A stretch of 64,000 nt of DNA, from the NCBI GenBank assembly GCA_050084515.1, contig CM114273.1, positions 15,376,001 through 15,440,000 of the forward strand, given 5' to 3'. The notes beneath the pieces were generated by a model. It saw only the letters and a program-made list of their open reading frames with translations. It did no database searches and had not been told where the DNA came from. This stretch comes from Blasia pusilla. Lineage: Eukaryota > Marchantiophyta > Marchantiopsida > Blasiales. This document shows positions 1 to 12,176 of the stretch, one piece after another. The first letter of the stretch is position 1; each line of letters begins with the position of its first letter. Made by a program: the position numbers and the translations under genes.

Positions 1-179
1 CTTCCCACGAGCAGCACCGTGCAAATCGCTATCGACCAAATTGCGTTTGATAGTTTCATACCCAGCGATCCTTTCCCAATCCTCGCTCTTTAAGCCTCTT
101 GCAATTCAACTGCTCCTCTCGACTCTCTGCGTCTCTGCGTCTCTACTCATCCTGTCAATGTGTTTCTTCGTTTCATTCT

Positions 180-300
180 AGTCTATCTCCCTTCCCTTAG
201 GGACGAGGAATATAACAGACTGACAGACACTTCCTTCCCCACGTCATATCATCCGCGTTTTGACACGTGTAACCAGTCTCCACGTGTCTAGACTGCAGTA
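180..300 (-). promoter_or_regulatory. Possible promoter of a gene lying left of the window
   Basis: Three ACGT cores lie within 46 bp: CCACGTCA (239-246), CACGTG inside ACACGTGT (264-269) and CACGTG inside CCACGTGTC (281-286). These are G-box/ABRE-type bZIP sites, and CCGAC (DRE-like) cores follow near 335-345. On the minus strand a TATATT-like box lies near 210-217, followed by a GA-rich stretch (about 110-160) that would suit a 5' leader. A promoter firing leftwards out of the window is therefore plausible. No coding sequence is visible to confirm it, so this is inference from motif clustering. Confidence 0.3.
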
Positions 301-784
301 GCAATCGCGGATCCACCGACGACAGATTGCCGCGTAATCCGACCGACGCCTTTGTCCTTCCCCGCGGACTGAGGACCATCGCGCTGGGACGAGACGCGTT
401 TGAGCGTTGGATGTCACGTTCAACGGCTTAGATTACATATTCCAAGCCTTGGGAGGGAAGATTCTTCCTTCGCTTGAAGGTCACTCACTCACTTCTCACC
501 AGTACCGCCATCGTTTCATTTCCCTGTGCAGACTCCTTATTCGCATCGCGCTTTGCTACTAGGGAGTGTGCTAGCAACTATTCACGAAGTATTCCCATGG
601 ACGTGAGAGATCTTTTTTAGGGTTGACACCAATTTTTAAATAAAATCAACGCCTTTGGATTCTTTTTGGCTCCATGTGCACCCTCTCATTTTAGGAGATC
701 AATGACGGTATGTGCATGTAAACCCTATGCTAACAAGTTGAAATCCGTAAAAAGGAACTACTAAAGTGAAACCATGATAAATAA

Positions 785-788
<4 letters not shown>

Positions 789-872
<84 letters not shown>
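789..872. repeat. (AT)42 microsatellite
   Basis: An uninterrupted AT dinucleotide tract of 84 bp. Open frames across it (alternating Ile-Tyr) are artefacts. Confidence 0.97.
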
Positions 873-875
<3 letters not shown>

Positions 876-2310
876 ATGATGAACATGTGAAACGCAAGTT
901 AAGATAGCCCGTGACTACATATTTTGCCATTTCCTCCTCTGGCATGCCCGAATCTTACTCGATCCTTTTACTTAGTTCTTCTCGTTCTCAATTTAATTTC
1001 CTCATTTAAAATTACACATGTAAAATGTAAACCGGAGAGGAGTCTTCAGAGGATAGGTGTAAAAAATAGGAGGATGCATTTTGTAAACCCATCTTCTCTT
1101 AATCTATATACCGAGGTTTTATAGCTGCTCCTTAAACTTCCCTCAAAATTACTTTTGTCAACTTAACGGGGTCTGAAATTAGTAAAGAGAGTGAAATTAT
1201 CAATGAGGGTCCTAACTAGTGATAAATATTTAAATAGGGATCCTAACTAGTAGTATAGATAGATGGACATGACCATGGCCATCTATTTATTAATATAAGA
1301 ATTCTACCTAAAACTTAAGTAGACAAGTTTAAAGTCAATGTGGGTTTTTTCCACAATTTTGGACTCTCTTTCTAAGTTTCTACTCGTTATTGTAACGTTT
1401 TACTAAGAAAGAAAAAACACTTATCCAAGTTGGAAAACCACATGAACTACACTCAATGCCCACATTTAAAATCCTCAAAAATAGAAAATTATTAATATAT
1501 GCTACTAGGACATGCCTATCCCAACCATGTACATAAAGTTTTCTCTACAACATGTTAACATACTGGAAAATCGCCCTAAAAAGGAAGATTTGTGAACCCC
1601 CTTCAATTAAAAGGGTCTTGAACCTAAGAGGAAAAAAGCATCATCAATATCAATCTTCACAATCATAGTGCTTCAATTTGAAAAATTAATGGTTTTAACT
1701 CATTTTCACTATTACGTTACTTGCATTGCCATCCTTCAATTTCAAAATCAATGTACATTCTACTAATTTTTTTTCCTCCAAAGGTCTTTCCAATGAAACA
1801 AACTTTCTACTTAGGATTTTCTTTTCATCCTCCCCATTTTTCCAAAAAAAAATCCAATCCATTTTCCATTGTCAAATTTTTCATGTTTGTTTCCTATCAT
1901 GAAAAGTCTTTCAAGAGATTCTCTCATTAGATCTTGACACTAGGATTTCCTTAAGTTAGTATAATTTATCCCCAAATACTTTTTCTTATTTTTTCCATCA
2001 TTGGAATTTGCTATCAATTTTCTTTCATTATAGTATTTTTATGTCTATTGTAGTCATTAAAATTTTTTCATCACAACATCCAATCTTTTCTTGATCGGAA
2101 ATTATATATATTGCTTTTTATTCAGCTTTGATCGAAGATGAGGAAAATTTTGGTTGTTTCTTTGAAATCCAACTTACTATAGCACTTCCAAATTTAAATG
2201 CATACTCAAAAATGGATATTATAATTACTCAGAAGGACATGTCCTACCTAGTTTGCATCGATATATTTGTATAACTTCAAAAACATGGAGGATGAGTCCT
2301 ACAATCCAAA
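873..2310. other. AT-rich spacer, no gene seen
   Basis: AT-rich DNA with homopolymer runs and only short open frames without recognisable motifs. I see no RNA gene or mobile-element signature in it. Confidence 0.6.
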
Positions 2311-3170
2311 CTAAATTTTGACTTCCACATACTTCAATATAAGCCTAATTGCATCAAGATAGAGTTTCCTTGGTGATTTTCTAAAATGACCAACCAAACC
2401 AAACGCAAAAGTACCATTCGACCTTCTAATGTTTAAATAGATCTCAATCATAACACGATCGATGTTTGAATTATTCGTCTCATCACCCTCATTTGCTTTG
2501 AGCTTCATACTCTAGTACAATGATTTTGAGATAAACTTGCATGTTGTCATGCCAGACTCAAGAAGATTTTCAAGAGTATGCTTGCATAAAGGAGCCATAT
2601 ATCATCTCCATCCTTAATACAATCCACACCACAAAACTACTAGAGCTCTCCCAAGTCTTTCAACTCAAATTGTGCTTGCAATTGTATTCCAATCTTTTGT
2701 TTCACATGCTCATTGCTACAAGTCACGATCTCATCAACATAGATAATTGTCATAATGAGATGTCTTGCAACTCCTAGTGAATACAATGAAGAATCCAAAC
2801 TACAAGCATGGAATTCAAAGGTATTCAAGAAATTATTGATTCTACCATACTATACTCTTGGAGCTTTTTTGAGTCTATTAAGAACCTTTCTAAATTTTCA
2901 TACCAAAGAAGGATAATCTAGATGTGGATATCAATGAAATTGGGTTTTAGACTTCCTCCTCCAAATCTCTATTGAAAAATGAATATTTCACAAGTAGCTA
3001 ACGTTATGATAGTTTTACTTGTTACCACCTTTGCGACACAACTTAATGTGTCATGATAGTCCATACCATATTGTTGTGCATATCCCTTGGCTACTAATAT
3101 AGGCTTCTATCAATAACCCTACAACTAGAGTTATCGTTTATCTTCACCTACATCCAATATCCTTCTTATT
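2311..3170 (-). pseudogene. Ty1/copia reverse transcriptase/RNase H relic
   Basis: Read on the minus strand this is a broken copia pol fragment. From about 3,170 downwards come LVAKGYAQQYGMDY (the classic copia RT start, with QYG and DY), then the VAKVV..T segment, then the catalytic region near 2,730-2,741 reading YVDE instead of YVDD, followed by FELKDLGEL. The frame at 2,311-2,508 carries the region leading to RNase H (LKANEGDE, FAFGLV, SPRKLYLDAIRLILKYV). Stops and frameshifts separate the blocks, and the catalytic Asp is changed to Glu. No LTR was identified next to it. It is an old, inactive copy of a copy-and-paste element. Confidence 0.8.
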
Positions 3171-3171
3171 G

Positions 3172-4560
3172 GAGAGAGAGAGAGAGAGAGAGATTGGATA
3201 TTGGAAGCTCATTCTCTCTTTTTTGAACCTCCTTGTATGGGGAGATGAAGCTATGGTCTCTCTTGCTTGGGAGTACCTTTAAGCCTCTCACTTGGAGGAT
3301 GGGTTTGGTTTGATAAAGAAGGGAGATTTGTGATTTGAGAGTCTGATTGCACACCTAATTTACAAAGAGAGAATGAGAGAGAATTTTTGTGGGAGACAGT
3401 TATACCATGCGAAAGCTTTTGGAGTGAGAGCATGGACATTTACATTTTTAAGTAGGGAACTTCATGTCTCATATTGTAGCCCGTAGGAGTGCTTGGGGTG
3501 CAAGTTAACAACTATTTGGTGTCATAAAGTTTAGAAGAGAAAAATAGACATGGAAGCATTGTCAAAATTTTGGAAGATTTAAGGTCATGGGATAATGAAT
3601 CATAGCTACTAAGGATTTTTGTTTTTATGCAAACATTCTCATGGTATAGACAAAAAAAAATTGGGTAATAAAGTTCAATTTTGATTGTGTGAAACAAACA
3701 AGCAAGGGGTGAATTATAGTGAAAAATCGTGCCAAGTCCTTAAGCCACTGACCAATCAATTGTTAGTGAGTTTAGGTTGTAAGGACACTCTTTGAGGGAG
3801 ATGCCAAAGTTGCATAGATATATTGTTATACAAATAGATATACCATGTCATTGTGTTGCTAATAGCCATATGGTATCGTCATTGTAGCAATGTACTGCTT
3901 ATGCCCATAATATACCATTATTTTGTATGACGTTATAGTGCCCTATTACTTCTAGCTACGCCCTTCTATTTCTACTATAATATGCCACTTGAAGCCTCAC
4001 TCTATCATCATTGATCTCAGAGGAACACTAGTGATTAGTGCCGAGGACCCTATACTTGATAACAATCGTGGATTTCTGCAATGTTGGGGTTGATTGAGGC
4101 TCATGTGATACATGCCTATTCTCATATGCTTGATCGTGTTTACTAGACACAACTATGAGAGTAGATAATCGTGTCACCAAAGATCCTTACACTAAATTCA
4201 GTATTCTTGTTGATGGAGTGTGTTGAGTTATGAGTCATTGAGGACAGGGTCATTGCGATAGGTGTTATTAGGGAGACATAATGTGCTTTGACTATCCCGC
4301 ATATATACCCCTAGAAAGTGGGTGGTGGCACCTCAATTATATAGTGCCTACAAAGAGCCAACGTCATCAAGATCCATGCCATCATATGAAGGGTTGCAAC
4401 ATTGAAAGTTCACTTTTTGGTCTTGTGGAGGACTAGATCGTCAACAAGACTGTACACCTTGAGGAATATACATGGACATCCCCTTGGAGTACCAACCCCA
4501 ACACCAAAGGGATCTAATCCACAAGATTTTTATTTTGACCTTTGTAAATGATATGTTCAT
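3172..4560 (+). mobile_element. Ancient relic of the A/B/C element family (terminal repeat, leader, gag)
   Basis: After a short GA tract (3,172-3,194) the DNA resembles the end of the A1 repeat and the leader of element A. It has GAACCTC, AAGCCTCTCA, GGGTTTGGTTTGA and then TTTACAAAGAGAGAATGAGAG at about 3,358-3,380, the same A1/leader junction as at 6,226 in element A. A gag-like piece follows: 4,081-4,146 reads MLGLIEAHVIHAYSHMLDR, matching VIEAQAIQSLYAMLDR of element A gag. Near 4,400-4,450 FWSCGGLDRQQDC resembles the first gag zinc knuckle CWSCGGAHHQRDC. It is very degraded, and extents are approximate. Confidence 0.5.
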
Positions 4561-4865
4561 ATTCAAGATACGTGTTTTCTCTTATATCCTACCAAATATC
4601 CAAAGAGAACACCCGAACAAGCCAGAGCATCCAAAGTAGCCAATTGCAAAGTCCAAGGCATAGGTTTTCTTGTAGGAGAAAGTAGTGGCAAATATGCCCT
4701 AGGAGAAGTCAAAAGTCCACCACTTGGATGGAGGGGGTATATATATAGGAAGACTCACTAATAAAAACTTATCCCAAATGACATATGTCATGTAAAAAGG
4801 GGTATATAACATGTGAAAAGGAACCAAAAAAGTGGGTTTTAATTATTTAATTTTTTTTAAAGAGA

Positions 4866-5072
4866 GGCAACTCGTGGCTCTCTAACGAGTTACCAAAAAT
4901 ATTTTATTTTTTCTAAAATTTGAAAAATATTATTTGTAAAAAACATCATTCAAGCAGCTTGAAGCTCTACAAAAAATATTTTATTTAAAAAAAATCAATA
5001 AATTTTACAGAAAATTTTAAAATATTAAAGAAAGAAGTTGGGCAACCCGTCGCTCTCCAACAAGTTGCCCAA
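4866..5072. repeat. Pair of direct repeats, each a short hairpin
   Basis: A segment at 4,865-4,909 (GGCAACTCGT ... ACGAGTTACC) recurs at 5,038-5,083 (TTGGGCAAC ... GTTGCCCAA, perfect 9-bp arms at 5,038-5,046 and 5,064-5,072). Both share the CTCTC(C/T)AAC loop region and a following poly-T/A run. The origin is not identified. Confidence 0.6.
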
Positions 5073-5712
5073 ATTTTTTAATTACTTCAAAAATATTAAC
5101 TTCTGCATGGTATCTCCTATCTTCCTATATTCTATCTCATATCTTCCTAACTTCCTATTGCATCTTACCAAGCGGTTGAGGAAAACACTAGGCATGCTGT
5201 CAAGATGGAAACTTAGAAAAATTAGTTACATCCGCGGATTGCATCAATAGCACTCTGATTTCTAAAAGTTTGTTAGCCTCTACGTCTCATGCTAGTAGCG
5301 TGAATCAGGGGGATGCTATGGACATGGATTGCAAGAGGCGGGGCCTACACTCTTTTCTTATATTGGGAGGTAGGGTGGGGTGGGTAAGATGGGAAGAATG
5401 GAGGTAGAGGGAGGAAGCAACGAGTAAGCACAAAATATAGAGGCAAGTCGCGCGGGGGGGGAGGGGTTGGGACGGGAAAGGGGAATTAAGGGTAAATATC
5501 AAAGGATACAACATTACTTCTCCTAACCAAATGTCATAGTACTTTGGATCAATTACTATTGCCTTGGCTCACACCAATGATCCATCTGTATGCTGCTATG
5601 GACTAAGCCTCCATCATACCTCATGATGTGTGTTGAACTAGGTTGTCCTGGCTTTATCCAATCAAAAACATGGATATCTGAAAAACCTATGCAAACCCGT
5701 TTGACATGTTTG
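5073..5712. other. Spacer with left flank of element A
   Basis: No gene is seen. A GGGGGGG-rich stretch lies near 5,452-5,470. The last 25 bp (ACATGTTTG, then TCCC) join the sequence after 16,158 to give a continuous MITE-like end, so this is the left half of the element A insertion site. Confidence 0.5.
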
Positions 5713-5716
5713 TCCC

Positions 5717-6231
5717 TCTCACGTCTTTTAGGATAGATCGGTGAGATCTAGAAGAGCGCCTTTATGGGTAGTGGAAGATATGCTCAGTAGGTTGAGGATG
5801 ACCTGGTGAGGCCCGGGGAAACCTGAGAGAGTAGGTTTCCCCTTCGTTTCAACTCATTTGGATCCATATTGAGGAACTTGCTATTTTAGGTAAGTACCAT
5901 TTTGAGTATATGATCAACTTTATATTTTTGGTAAGTGGCCCTTGACCTCCTACATCAGGTCAAGAGCCAAGGAGGTGACTTGAAAGAATAGGTTACCATG
6001 GAGAGAGCTTGGGTGAGGGGAGGGTAAACCTCAAGGAGAGATAGCTTGAGAGCTCATTCTTTCTTTGTTGAACCTCTCGGCATAAGGCGGCGTAGCTATG
6101 GTCCCTTGCCTTGTGAGTGTAACCCAAGCCTCTCATTAGGAGAGTGGGTTTGCTTTGACATGAGAGAGGGTGCACACCTTTGAGAGCTATGGTGTGAGAT
6201 GGTGTAGAGATAGATTGGATCTTATTTTACA
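5717..6231 (+). repeat. Terminal repeat A1 of element A
   Basis: It starts TCTCACGTCTTTTAGG (family consensus TGTCACG) and ends CTTATTTTACA. It matches A2 (15,518-16,030) along its length, including the shared block GGTCAAGAGCCAAGGAGGTGA. Unlike A2 it is not followed by the B segment but by the leader (AAAGAGAGAATGAGAG). No tRNA-complementary primer-binding site lies immediately after it. A TGGCGCCCGG string at 6,407-6,416 is the nearest candidate. Confidence 0.8.
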
Positions 6232-7799
6232 AAGAGAGAATGAGAGAATGAGAGAGTGAGAGACCTTCATGGGGGAGCTCCTTGGTCACTCGCTATTTTT
6301 GTAGGTTGGGGACCGTGTTCCCCGTTCAACGGCTCATGGGATTGCTCACCAGATCAAGGGCTGCTTTGATTGTTCTTTGCATTTGCCGAGTTTTCATGTG
6401 GAAAAGTGGCGCCCGGAAGCGCTGCCCAATTTCTGATAGAGATTGATTATGGGGGTGGGTTGCCCCATGTCGGTGCTCTCGGAGCACCATGTAGCTTTTG
6501 ATTTGTATTTTTACATGTTTTACATTTTCATTGGGAGAAATGAGCGCGGAAGCACTGCCAAATTTTGTGTAGGAGAAAAAGACATTAGGCTTTACGACAA
6601 TCCCTCTCAGTTTTTACTAGAATGTTTGATTCTAAATATTTTTTGACACTCTTGTAGATCGTGAAGCTCTGCACGCTGTGCAACAAACAATGCACAATTT
6701 GGAGTTGCGAGCAAAAATCTATGGTCAATCTTGCAAAATTGCCTTTGCTAGGAAATTTTTAGGGTTAAATTATTCAAACCCTAAACTAGCGAAGGCGGCC
6801 GTCGCCGTCATAGTCACCGTCAACGGTCCGCCGTCAATGGTCAACCATCACCATCGATGGTCAATTTTCATTGTCATCGGTCGGCCATCACCATCAACGA
6901 TCTACCTTCCGTTTTCCACCCTTTGGTTGCCATTGTCGCCGTTACGGAGTGGAGTGTCTTCCACGATGTTCGTTGATTCTCTAACTTGCGTCGCCACCAG
7001 GTACTTTATTTTGTCCGTCACTATCATCGTAGTTTTGTCATCAACCAGTGATGGAAGATGACCTCCGGTTATGGTGTTTGAGTTTTGATTTCATGCTACT
7101 ATGTTATGATTGGTAGCCGCTCGACGACGATCGAGTACCGTGCCGTGACGCCCGTAGTCGCAACGTGCCGCCGATTGCCACATCGTGGCGCTCGTGGCCA
7201 CACCGCACCATCTCGATTGCAGAGCCACATCGTCATTATGGAGCAGAGTGTGGGTTTATTGTTGATTGAGGAGGGTATGCCGCCAAGTGCCGCATCCAAC
7301 CATCGAGGGTCGTGTCGTTTGTAGCTGTTCCGTGCCGCCTGCAACGCCGCACCATTTCGTTGGAACCCCACTATCTATCGAGGAGTTTTGAGTAGCATCA
7401 ATACGAGAGGAGTATGACTTACTGATTGGAGGAGTTGTCTCCACCACCGAGTCGAGGTCGAGATTTACAATTGCTGAGGAGCGACATCGACATGTGTTCA
7501 GGTAACCCATTCTGGTCCCTTACCCTGCACGTGTGAGGGATTCTAGGATTTGGGTAGTTTATTTGGGGATATTGGGTGTGTGGATGCTGAGAGCATCATT
7601 TATCTATGTGTTTTAGGGGATATAGACCTGTTTGGGATGTCCGGAGTTGAAGATAGGTTGTCGATGAGATGATAGCCTGGTCGATTTTCCGCACCACGCC
7701 GCTTGTTGCTGCATGTTACACGTCTCGTGGAGGGACAATGTAGATCAAGTGCCGCATGTTTGGGATGAGTGATTGAGGGATTACTTGCGAGGCAAGAAT
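6232..7799 (+). other. Long 5' leader of element A
   Basis: About 1.5 kb between A1 and gag. It shares extended similarity with the leader of element B (42,340-44,005, minus), including a block of CATCACCATCAACGGTC-like short repeats (6,800-6,905) and a frame ending SSTSDGR at 7,059 that also ends the B frame 43,122-43,382. An inverted pair of telo-box-like motifs (TTTAGGGTT 6,758-6,766 and AACCCTAAA 6,777-6,785) lies here. The function is unknown; it could hold packaging or translation signals. Confidence 0.6.
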
Positions 7800-9330
7800 G
7801 ATCGGGTGAGAGGGGCACGAGGATCATCACGACGTCCGTTCGGGACTTTGAGAGGCGAGGTGGTGAACCCATGAGTAGCTTTAGAGGTTTTACACGGAGT
7901 GGCGCGAGGTTCCGAAGGTCTCCACGTGAGGGACCACCTCGACCTCCTTTTGTGTCATCGTCAGACAAGGGGGAGGGTGTAGAGGAGTTTGTGAGCACAT
8001 CGCCATACATTGTGAGTGGTCCTACTAGTTAGGCGTACGAGATGGACGACCGGGGTAGAGGACCACGTAGGTTTTCAGGTGCAATAGATACGATTGAGTT
8101 GCACGATTTCATAGCACATTTTAGGAGTTGGTGCGACTCCCAGTGGGCCAAGAACTCTAGAGAGTTCAACCCGTTTACAGCATGGAACGGTGTGTTCTAG
8201 CATTTAGAGGGGGCGCCCATGGACGATTACCATGAGTTGTCTCAAAGATATGCTCGTCAGATCGAGGCGTGGAGGCTCTACTATGACCCACATTATGTGT
8301 CATGGACCGAGCCGTTCCCAGATGAGGAGGAGGAGTCAGGAGAGGCTACTTCCTCTTCCATTAGTGACATTTAAGGAGAGGTCACTCACACGCGAGCAGT
8401 TGCAGTGTCTAGTTGGGTTTGTCCCAGGTTCAACGGGATGGTTGAGTTCTTTGCTGAGTTGAGGACGAGCTACTAGGGGGTACGGACGGAGAAGTTGCGG
8501 AGCATCCACAACTTCCATAGGCGCCCGGGTGAGAGTTTGCGTGAGGCTTACACTCACTTGCGTCACTTGATCAACGTCACTCAGGGGGTGATAGAGGCTC
8601 AAGCTATCCAGTCATTGTACGCGATGCTGGACCGGACCCTGCGGACACGAGGTGCGGGAGGGGATGCTTCTTATGAACACCTCCCCTACGTTGAGAGATG
8701 TTTTTAGGACCACCATGAAAAATGAGCACAATATGGCGGAGGAGAGCATAGCCACCATGGGTTCTGGGCAAGAGCAATCGCGATTGTCTGCACCACCTCT
8801 AGAGCAACGTGGACTCCGAGATAGGTCAATTGTGGCATCACGAGCTCAGGGAGGATACTGAGAGGCCGTGCCACAGAGACCTGCGCCTTCATGTACGGCT
8901 CAGCACCAGCCGCCTACTTTTACTTGTTGGTCATGTGGTGGAGCCCATCATCAACGCGATTGCACTCGTTAGGGTCACGAACGTGTGACTCAGCATGGAG
9001 GAGGAGATGGTGCTGCACTCGGAGGTTATCAGTGTGACTATTGTCAGAGGTATGGTCATACACGCACTAGATGTTTCATTTTACATCTTGAGTTACGTCC
9101 GGACTGAGGGCCACAGAGAGCACCAGAGCGAGTAGCCGGTTCGGGTAGGCCTAGAGATCGTGCACCAGGTGGTCCCGTTAGGAGACGAGGAGCTGGAGTT
9201 GCCCGACACGGTGGTGGAGCTGCCCGTGGAGGAGGTAGAGTCCTACCACCTAGACGCGTCGAGGGAGATGTCGTGCGTGAGGCTAGGATGGCTCCTTAGA
9301 TACATCAGCTACAGGAGCAGATTGCCGCTA
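7800..9330 (+). pseudogene. gag of element A (capsid region and two zinc knuckles)
   Basis: The conserved gag start region reads MDDRGRGPRRFSG at about 8,041 and aligns with elements B (42,180-42,200) and C (32,830). It continues through a W/F-rich capsid-like stretch (FNPFTAW, HLEGAPMDDYHEL, WRLYYDPHYV). Two nucleic-acid-binding knuckles follow: CWSCGGAHHQRDC from 8,925 (variant spacing) and CDYCQRYGHTRTRC from 9,033 (canonical CX2CX4HX4C). Stops at about 8,032 (Trp to TAG), 8,198 (Gln CAG to TAG), 8,370 and others interrupt it. Gag would form the cytoplasmic particle and bind element RNA. Confidence 0.75.
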
Positions 9331-9599
9331 TGGCATTGATATTACCCGATGTCGGATCCGTGGCATCGACATCATATGGAGCAGCCAGAGATATGGAGGA
9401 TCCTGGTTGGATGTGCGGGGTTGCCCAAATGGAGGTAGCCGTAGTTGTGATGGGTGGAGCAGCCGCAGAGTTGGATCCACAGCGAGGGGAAACCAGGAAA
9501 CAGACTAGGCTTCCTCAGTCTTTCACGTTGTCCGAGGCGATTAGGACCCCATCGATGGGTCCTGATTAGAGTTCCTGAAGAGTTGGTGATGTTGTTGGT

Positions 9600-10659
9600 G
9601 TGCAGGCACAGAGGGCGATGGGAGAAGCAAGTGCGACGACTCCTATGGTTGATGCTCAGGAGGGGCATGTGTCGAGCACGTTGTTGGGGGTGGCCACCAT
9701 TGTGTACCACGCTCCTTTATTTTCTGCTTCCGATGTTATGGCGTTGGGGGGTACGCCCGCCGAGGCTTTTTGGCTGGCCGCTATGCTATGTGAGCGTGGA
9801 GTTGGAGTTCTTGCATCACGTTCAGAGGTGATTGTAGAGGAGGTGATGGACCTGCCCTTGGAGCGGATGCTCGGGCCGTCCACGTCAGATTCATGGCAGG
9901 TTGCGACTGCTATGATGGTGGAGATGCCCGCTAGACCCGCGATAGAGCGTGCCATGGCTTCTCCTGGTGTTGTGTTTCTAGATAACCGAGGAGAGGTCTT
10001 CTAGTTGGTGAGTCTCGGAGGTAGAGCTTTTAGTGATGATGAGCACGTGCTTGGGTGGAGCGAGTACCACACAATATATCACTCGACAGGAGGTCGTGGT
10101 GAGGATTCGCTCGGGACATCCTACAGATGAGTCCGTGGTGCGAGCCAAGGCGATAGTGATTGATGCAGAGTCCTATGACGTCTTGGTTGGTGGAGCAGTG
10201 TTATACCCGATGGGGTTTGCCCTGGATTACTGGGAGGAGTCAGTGTCCTACAGACCAACATGGCAGTCACGTGATGGGCGCCTTAGCTCATTACCCGTTC
10301 AATTCACATGTGTAGTGATCGAGCAACGGCCAGGAGAGGTGGCAACCTTAGCAGCATTTAGCAATCCCATCACTTGGCCTAGTGATCTGATTGAGGGACA
10401 TATCCATGCAGAGGATACTCCCGTTCTTGACATTTCTATGGAGAGGAGTGTTATGATAGCGGCATCATTCCATGGAGGAGAGGTGCCGTTGTGGGGCTCA
10501 ACTGAGGAGCTTCGACGATTGGCAAATGAGCACGTGCAGACCGTGTGGAGCAAGGCATTTGCACCGGAGCGTGATGGGTCTGAGGAACCCGAGGTAGCAG
10601 GGAGTGCTACGATGACACCCTTGGATACCACATCCATTGTGTGGAGTATCCCGGAGGAG

Positions 10660-10660
<1 letters not shown>
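9600..10660 (+). pseudogene. Protease region of element A, active site deleted
   Basis: The frame 9,600-10,004 (SSTLLGVATIVYHAPLFSASD ... VVFLDNRGEVF) and the frame from 10,033 (RQEVVVRIRSGHP, ESYDVLVGGAVLYPMGF) align with B and C around the aspartic-protease core. In B and C the segment between them contains LLD-S/x-G-A-Q-P-(V/L)MLGK, the retroviral-type D-S-G-A active site. In A this piece is missing: GRAFS runs directly into WSEYHTIYH near 10,030-10,075. CAG has become TAG at 10,002-10,004. The enzyme would have cut the polyprotein; this copy cannot make it. Confidence 0.7.
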
Positions 10661-11870
<1,210 letters not shown>

Positions 11871-12176
11871 AAATCAGAGCGGTTGCGTTCATGAGCCCCA
11901 TGCCTACCGACACGGTGGAGGCAGTGTTTGGGGGCGAGACCCGAGGAGACCTACACACCAAGGGAGATTGGGAGACAACCTTGGACTTCTTGGGATGTTT
12001 TGCAGGTACGCCAGGAGATGATAGCCATAACATCGAGCGTAGTTCCGGACACTGCATGTGGAGGAGATCAGAGTTTGCAATTGGTTGCAGGAGAGCGGAC
12101 AAGTGTTGTTGTTCGAGACGGGGTTGCACCATAGCAACCACCGATACCCGCGCCGAAGAGTCCTACCGTAGTCACA

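Noticed and set aside
730-945. 71-codon frame of alternating Ile-Tyr
   Set aside because: Pure artefact of the (AT)n microsatellite.
6407-6416. Primer-binding site TGGCGCCCGG
   Set aside because: It only partly fits known tRNA ends, lies 175 bp beyond the end of A1, and is changed in element B. Kept only as a candidate.
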